Shown piece after piece: positions 60,473 to 64,000 of a DNA stretch of 64,000 nt. The stretch is from Aliiroseovarius sediminilitoris (GTDB lineage: Bacteria; Pseudomonadota; Alphaproteobacteria; Rhodobacterales; Rhodobacteraceae): contig NZ_FOJB01000001.1 in NCBI RefSeq assembly GCF_900109955.1, positions 2,294,001 to 2,358,000 of the forward strand, read 5' to 3'. The translations under genes were made by a program, and so were the position numbers. The notes below the pieces were generated by a model. The model was not told the origin of the DNA, searched no databases, and was given only the letters and a program-made list of their open reading frames with translations. Within the stretch, counting starts at the first letter, position 1; every line of letters begins with the position of its first letter.

Positions 60473-60642
60473 TCAGTGGTCGAACCACGCATCAAGCTTA
60501 GCCAATCATGACCTGTATTACAAAGCAGGATAACATTGCGTTCAGTAGGACCATCAGAGAGGGTAAGCCGCACACAATCCGGCCCGAAGGGCGCCCGTGA
60601 CCCGTCATGGGGAAGACATATCTGTTTGTGGGAGAGATCCGA

Positions 60643-62259
60643 ATGACGCAGGTTGAAACGCTGGACGGCAACTTTGACTACATCATCATTGGCGCTGGAA
60701 CCGCAGGCTGTGTTCTGGCCAACCGTCTGAGCGAAGACCCTAAGACACGGGTTCTGTTGTTGGAAGCGGGCGGCCGAGACAACTACCATTGGGTGAAGAT
60801 TCCCGTTGGGTATCTCTATTGCATCGGCAATCCGCGCACCGATTGGATGATGAAGACCGCGCCTGAACCGGGCTTGAACGGTCGCGCGCTGGTGTATCCG
60901 CGTGGCAAGGTTCTTGGCGGCTGCACCTCAGTAAACGGCATGATCTACATGCGCGGACAGTCTTCTGACTATGACAACTGGCGGCAATTGGGAAATATCG
61001 GTTGGGGGTGGGACGATGTCCTGCCTTATTTCCTGAAATCCGAAGACCACCATGGCGGTCATACAGACCTGCACGGCGCAGGCGGCGAATGGAAAGTTTC
61101 GAAGCAGCGGCTGCGGTGGGATATTCTATCTGCCATTCAGGACGCTGCGAAAGAGTTCGGGATCCAGCCACGCGATGATTTCAATGACGGCAACAATGAA
61201 GGCTCGGGCTTTTTCGAGGTGAACCAGAAAAATGGCGTCCGGTGGAGCACGGCCACGGGGTTTCTTCGCCCTGCCATGGGTCGTGCCAACCTTCGGGTTC
61301 TGACGCGGGCGCATACCCAACACTTGATCCTTGACGGCAAAGTCGCCAAGGGCGTCCGTTTTCAGTGGAAGGGCAAACCATTCGAGGCACGTTGCACGGC
61401 CGAAATTGTGCTGGCGGCGGGCGCGATCAACTCGCCCAAGACACTCGAACTGTCAGGGGTCGGTCAGCCGGACAGGATCTCCGATTTGGGCGTCACACCG
61501 GTCCATGAAAGTCCGGGCGTTGGCGAAAATCTTCAGGATCACCTTCAAATTCGTACAGTGTTCAAAGTGCAGAATGCAAAAACCCTGAACACGATGACCA
61601 ATTCTTTCTGGGGCAAAGCCCGCATGGGGCTGCAATACATGCTGACCCAAAGCGGGCCCCTTTCGATGGCGCCCAGCCAGTTTGGAATGTTCACCAGATC
61701 CGATCCCTCACTGGACACTCCAGATCTGGAATATCATGTTCAGCCGTTGTCAACCGACCGGCTTGGCGACCCGTTGCATCCTTTTCCGGCGATTACCGTG
61801 TCGGTCTGCAACCTGAGGCCTGAGAGTATCGGGAACTGCCACGCTCAGTCGAAAGATCTGAAGATACAACCGGATATCCGGCTGAACTATCTTTCCGCAG
61901 AGAACGACAAGCGGGTGGCGGTTAGTTCCATACGGCAGGCACGCAGCATCATGTCGGCCGCTTCACTCAAGGACTATCACCCCGAAGAAATCCTGCCCGG
62001 CCCCGCCCACCAGGACGATGCCGCCCTTCTGCAAAAAGCCGGTGAGATCGCCACGACCATATTTCACCCCGTCGGAACCTGTAAGATGGGCAATGATCCT
62101 GCCGCAGTGGTCGGGGCTGATTTGCGAGTCCACGGCCTGCAAGGATTAAGGGTGGTTGACGCGTCCATCATGCCCAGGATCGTATCCGGCAACACCGCAT
62201 CACCCGTCGTGATGATCGCCGAGAAAGCCGCCGATATGATAAAGCACGGCACCACGTGA
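60643..62259 (+). CDS. GMC family FAD-dependent oxidoreductase (alcohol/choline dehydrogenase-like)
   Basis: 538 residues from the ATG at 60643 with GGGAGAG upstream. FAD motif DYIIIGAGTAGCVLANRLSE, GMC signature 1 YPRGKVLGGCTSVNGMIYMRG region and signature 2 GAINSPKTLELSGVG; catalytic His in FHPVGTCKMG and Asn in SGNTASPVV. It oxidises an alcohol; substrate not determined. It stands alone and has a terminator behind it. No betaine aldehyde dehydrogenase is near, so choline is not supported. Confidence 0.92.
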   Translation: MTQVETLDGNFDYIIIGAGTAGCVLANRLSEDPKTRVLLLEAGGRDNYHWVKIPVGYLYCIGNPRTDWMMKTAPEPGLNGRALVYPRGKVLGGCTSVNGMIYMRGQSSDYDNWRQLGNIGWGWDDVLPYFLKSEDHHGGHTDLHGAGGEWKVSKQRLRWDILSAIQDAAKEFGIQPRDDFNDGNNEGSGFFEVNQKNGVRWSTATGFLRPAMGRANLRVLTRAHTQHLILDGKVAKGVRFQWKGKPFEARCTAEIVLAAGAINSPKTLELSGVGQPDRISDLGVTPVHESPGVGENLQDHLQIRTVFKVQNAKTLNTMTNSFWGKARMGLQYMLTQSGPLSMAPSQFGMFTRSDPSLDTPDLEYHVQPLSTDRLGDPLHPFPAITVSVCNLRPESIGNCHAQSKDLKIQPDIRLNYLSAENDKRVAVSSIRQARSIMSAASLKDYHPEEILPGPAHQDDAALLQKAGEIATTIFHPVGTCKMGNDPAAVVGADLRVHGLQGLRVVDASIMPRIVSGNTASPVVMIAEKAADMIKHGTT

Positions 62260-62757
62260 CTGACCTTTGGCTTATCGTAGCGACGGTTTCCGGTGCTGAT
62301 CTTGTGTTGCAAGGATGCGTTGATGGAAAATCATTTCAACACATTCCAGATCACCGCCGTCGACCGACCGGCGGCGGTGGTTTTCGTTCGCCTGTAAAGC
62401 GGACATGCGACATATTCGCTTTTGAAGAGCACTCTGCGGAAAGATGCTCAACATCCACGATCTGTTCGAAGTGGTCAAAGATGTATTGTTGTTCAATTTC
62501 GCCGCGATGAGTTGCGTGGTCTAGCCCGGCGCCAACACATAGGTCACGATGCTTGAACGTTGGGGCAAGACACGCAGGGCCATCCCGCCCGGCGCGCCTC
62601 ACTGTTGCGCGGGCCGGGCGCGTATCGTTTCTGTTCGTGGCACCTCCTCGTCAAAGTTTAGAATTTACGAAATCGACATATTTTCTTGACGTTTTGCCAA
62701 GGGCGCTCTTATCTTTATATTTATCGCGCGTCGCGTTCATAGGCTTCAGGTGTCAAA
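62260..62757. other. 498-bp intergenic region
   Basis: Holds the GMC terminator (62352-62384), a GC-rich stretch near 62580-62620, then an AT-rich part before the LacI gene with TTTATCGCGCGT at about 62720, which may be a LacI-type half-site. An open frame on the minus strand (62351-62602) has no supported start or domain and could be a remnant; not accepted. Confidence 0.5.
62352..62384 (+). terminator. Rho-independent terminator after the GMC gene
   Basis: CACCGCCG (62352-62359) and CGGCGGTG (62372-62379) form a perfect 8-bp stem, then GTTTT. Confidence 0.75.
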
Positions 62758-63789
62758 ATGGGTCAACTAAAAATTCGCAATATGGAAGAATTCGCGTCGA
62801 TAAGCGGCATTTCCCGCCCGACCGTGTCCAAATATTTCAATGATCCTGACAGCGTGCGCACCTCAACCCGGGCGAAAATTGAGGCCGCTCTCAAGAAGTA
62901 TGATTACCAGCCCAACGTGTTTGCGATGAACCAGAACAGGCGCACGACCAAAAACATTGGTATCGTGGTTCCAAATCTTGCTGACCCATTTTTTTCCGAA
63001 ATTGGACGCCGCGTCGAGTTGGCCTGTATAAAGGCGGGTTATAGCCCAATCCTGCTCAGCTCGCACGGCAGCCCGGACATGGAGCGGGAAAACCTGCATT
63101 CTCTGAGGTCTCTTAAACCGGCGGGGGTGCTGCTCGCACCGTTCGGAAGGATGTCAGACAAGGATGCCGTTCAAGCCTTTGACGAAGATTTCCCGCTCGT
63201 TCTGTTTGACGCCAATATGAACGATATCGGTCAGGCTTTCGTAGGGACAGACAATTCCCAAAGTGTTGGTCTCATCGTTGAATACCTTTGCCGAAGCGGT
63301 GAAGCACCCTGCTTCTTCGAGATGAAATCCCCAACGAACCCCAATGCCAACAAACGCCACCAAGCCTATGTTGACAGTATGGAACGACATGGCTTCGAGC
63401 CTCGAATATTTCAGGCTGACGGCGACGGTTGGGACTTCGAGGAGATCGGCTGCATCGAAGGCGGACGGTTGCTTTCGTCCAAGGCGTTTAACACCAACAC
63501 AATCCTGTGCAGCAACGACCGTTTGGCGATCGGCATGCTTTCGGCGGCATATGGTCTGGGCTTGCAGGTGGGGCATGGCGCTGGTTGCGACCTTCGGATT
63601 GCCGGTCATGATGATCACCCGTTTTCCAGATTTACCTGCCCCCCGCTGACGACGATCGCGCAAGATTACGAAGCCATTGCGAATCGAGCCGTGGATGAAT
63701 TGTTCGGTATGCTAGAGAAAGAAGAACGCCTCTCCGATCGAACAGAGACGACATTTGAAGGGCGGCTGGTGATGAGAGACTCTGCCTAA
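62758..63789 (+). CDS. LacI family transcriptional regulator
   Basis: 343 residues: an N-terminal LacI helix-turn-helix (MEEFASISGISRPTVSKYFN) with hinge, then a sugar-binding-protein-like domain (IGIVVPNLADPFFSEIGRRV). It is followed after 114 bases by an ABC sugar-type binding-protein gene and most likely controls that transporter. AGGTG is a modest ribosome site. Confidence 0.92.
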   Translation: MGQLKIRNMEEFASISGISRPTVSKYFNDPDSVRTSTRAKIEAALKKYDYQPNVFAMNQNRRTTKNIGIVVPNLADPFFSEIGRRVELACIKAGYSPILLSSHGSPDMERENLHSLRSLKPAGVLLAPFGRMSDKDAVQAFDEDFPLVLFDANMNDIGQAFVGTDNSQSVGLIVEYLCRSGEAPCFFEMKSPTNPNANKRHQAYVDSMERHGFEPRIFQADGDGWDFEEIGCIEGGRLLSSKAFNTNTILCSNDRLAIGMLSAAYGLGLQVGHGAGCDLRIAGHDDHPFSRFTCPPLTTIAQDYEAIANRAVDELFGMLEKEERLSDRTETTFEGRLVMRDSA

Positions 63790-63830
63790 GCTATTGCTTT
63801 CGCACCCGTGTTTATTATTTTTTACGCGCG

Positions 63831-63844
63831 CAAAAATTTAATTG
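63831..63844. promoter_or_regulatory. LacI-type operator before the ABC binding-protein gene
   Basis: TTTACGCGCGCAAA is a 14-bp palindrome with one mismatched pair and a central CG, the usual form for LacI-family sites. It is 60 bases before the next ATG. Confidence 0.6.
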
Positions 63845-63903
63845 ACTTCGCGTCATCAGCTTGAGTATTCTGATCTCATCATCCAACCAGGAGGAGATTT
63901 CGG

Positions 63904-64000
63904 ATGTCATATAAAAGAACACTCTATGCTGCGACGGCGATTGCGCTCGTTACAGCTGGCGGTGCAACTGCCGAGAATTTGGTGATTGCGACCGTGAACA
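63904..64000 (+). CDS. ABC transporter substrate-binding protein, start only
   Basis: Thirty-two codons before the right edge: a signal peptide (MSYKRTLYAATAIALVTAGG, cleavage likely after ATA) followed by ENLVIATVN, the usual beginning of a family 1 carbohydrate-binding protein. AGGAGGA precedes the ATG. The linked LacI gene and operator support a sugar or polyol transporter starting here. Confidence 0.75.
   Translation, partial: MSYKRTLYAATAIALVTAGGATAENLVIATVN

Noticed and set aside
60643-62259. GMC protein as choline dehydrogenase BetA
   Set aside because: No BetB, BetI or choline transporter nearby, and GMC subfamilies cannot be told apart by eye.
62351-62602. Minus-strand open frame in the gap before the LacI gene
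   Set aside because: No ribosome site or domain, and it runs through the GMC terminator; at best a remnant.

Overview
The window looks like chromosomal DNA of a marine alphaproteobacterium of the Roseobacter group (Rhodobacterales). The reasons are its moderately high GC content, the taurine set tpa/tauR/xsc/pta, the PhyR-NepR-EcfG stress switch found only in alphaproteobacteria, and GTTC-N7-GTTC and GGAAC-N16-CGTT promoter elements. I see no rRNA or tRNA genes, insertion sequences, phage or CRISPR.

1-3.9 kb holds a glutamine-synthetase-like gene (cut by the left edge), a cytochrome P450, a class I glutamine amidotransferase and an FCD-type GntR regulator: probably one catabolic unit of unknown substrate. 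3.8-11 kb is a plus-strand taurine module (tpa, tauR, xsc, pta) that turns taurine into sulfite and acetyl phosphate/acetyl-CoA; paired CTGGAC-type repeats 22 bp apart lie before both tpa and tauR. A GNAT acetyltransferase and a small internally duplicated protein behind an SOS-like box sit inside it. 11-15 kb is a zinc module: zur-znuC-znuB on the minus strand carrying a second pta gene at its tail, divergent from znuA. 15-19 kb is a glutarate/5-aminovalerate-type module: gcdH, an omega-aminotransferase, a XRE-cupin regulator and a CaiB-family CoA-transferase, around a duplicated TTGCGCAA operator. An imelysin-like protein and a MarR regulator follow.

21.5-28.3 kb pairs an unusual FAD oxidoreductase/acetoacetate-decarboxylase-like fusion with a large zinc-ribbon/nucleotide-cyclase/ATPase protein. 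It faces a Crp-family gene, and a perfect TGTGA-N6-TCACA site lies in the convergent gap. 28.5-35.8 kb is a dipeptidase plus dipeptide-type ABC transporter operon with a divergent LysR gene.

36-60.5 kb is a stress region. It has a DUF1538 pair with PII-like and CBS partners, a LOV-domain histidine kinase, two MscS channels, an FNT channel, NhaA with a cysteine-less thioredoxin-like domain, MgtC, CsbD, hemerythrin, phospholipase D and many small membrane proteins. The general stress response core (phyR, nepR, ecfG, sensor kinase) lies at 48.8-52 kb. Eight exact GGAAC-N16/17-CGTT promoters lie in front of genes from 41.6 to 59 kb, so the sigma factor appears to sit inside a cluster of its own targets. 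The window ends with a GMC oxidoreductase, a LacI regulator and the start of a sugar-type ABC binding-protein gene.
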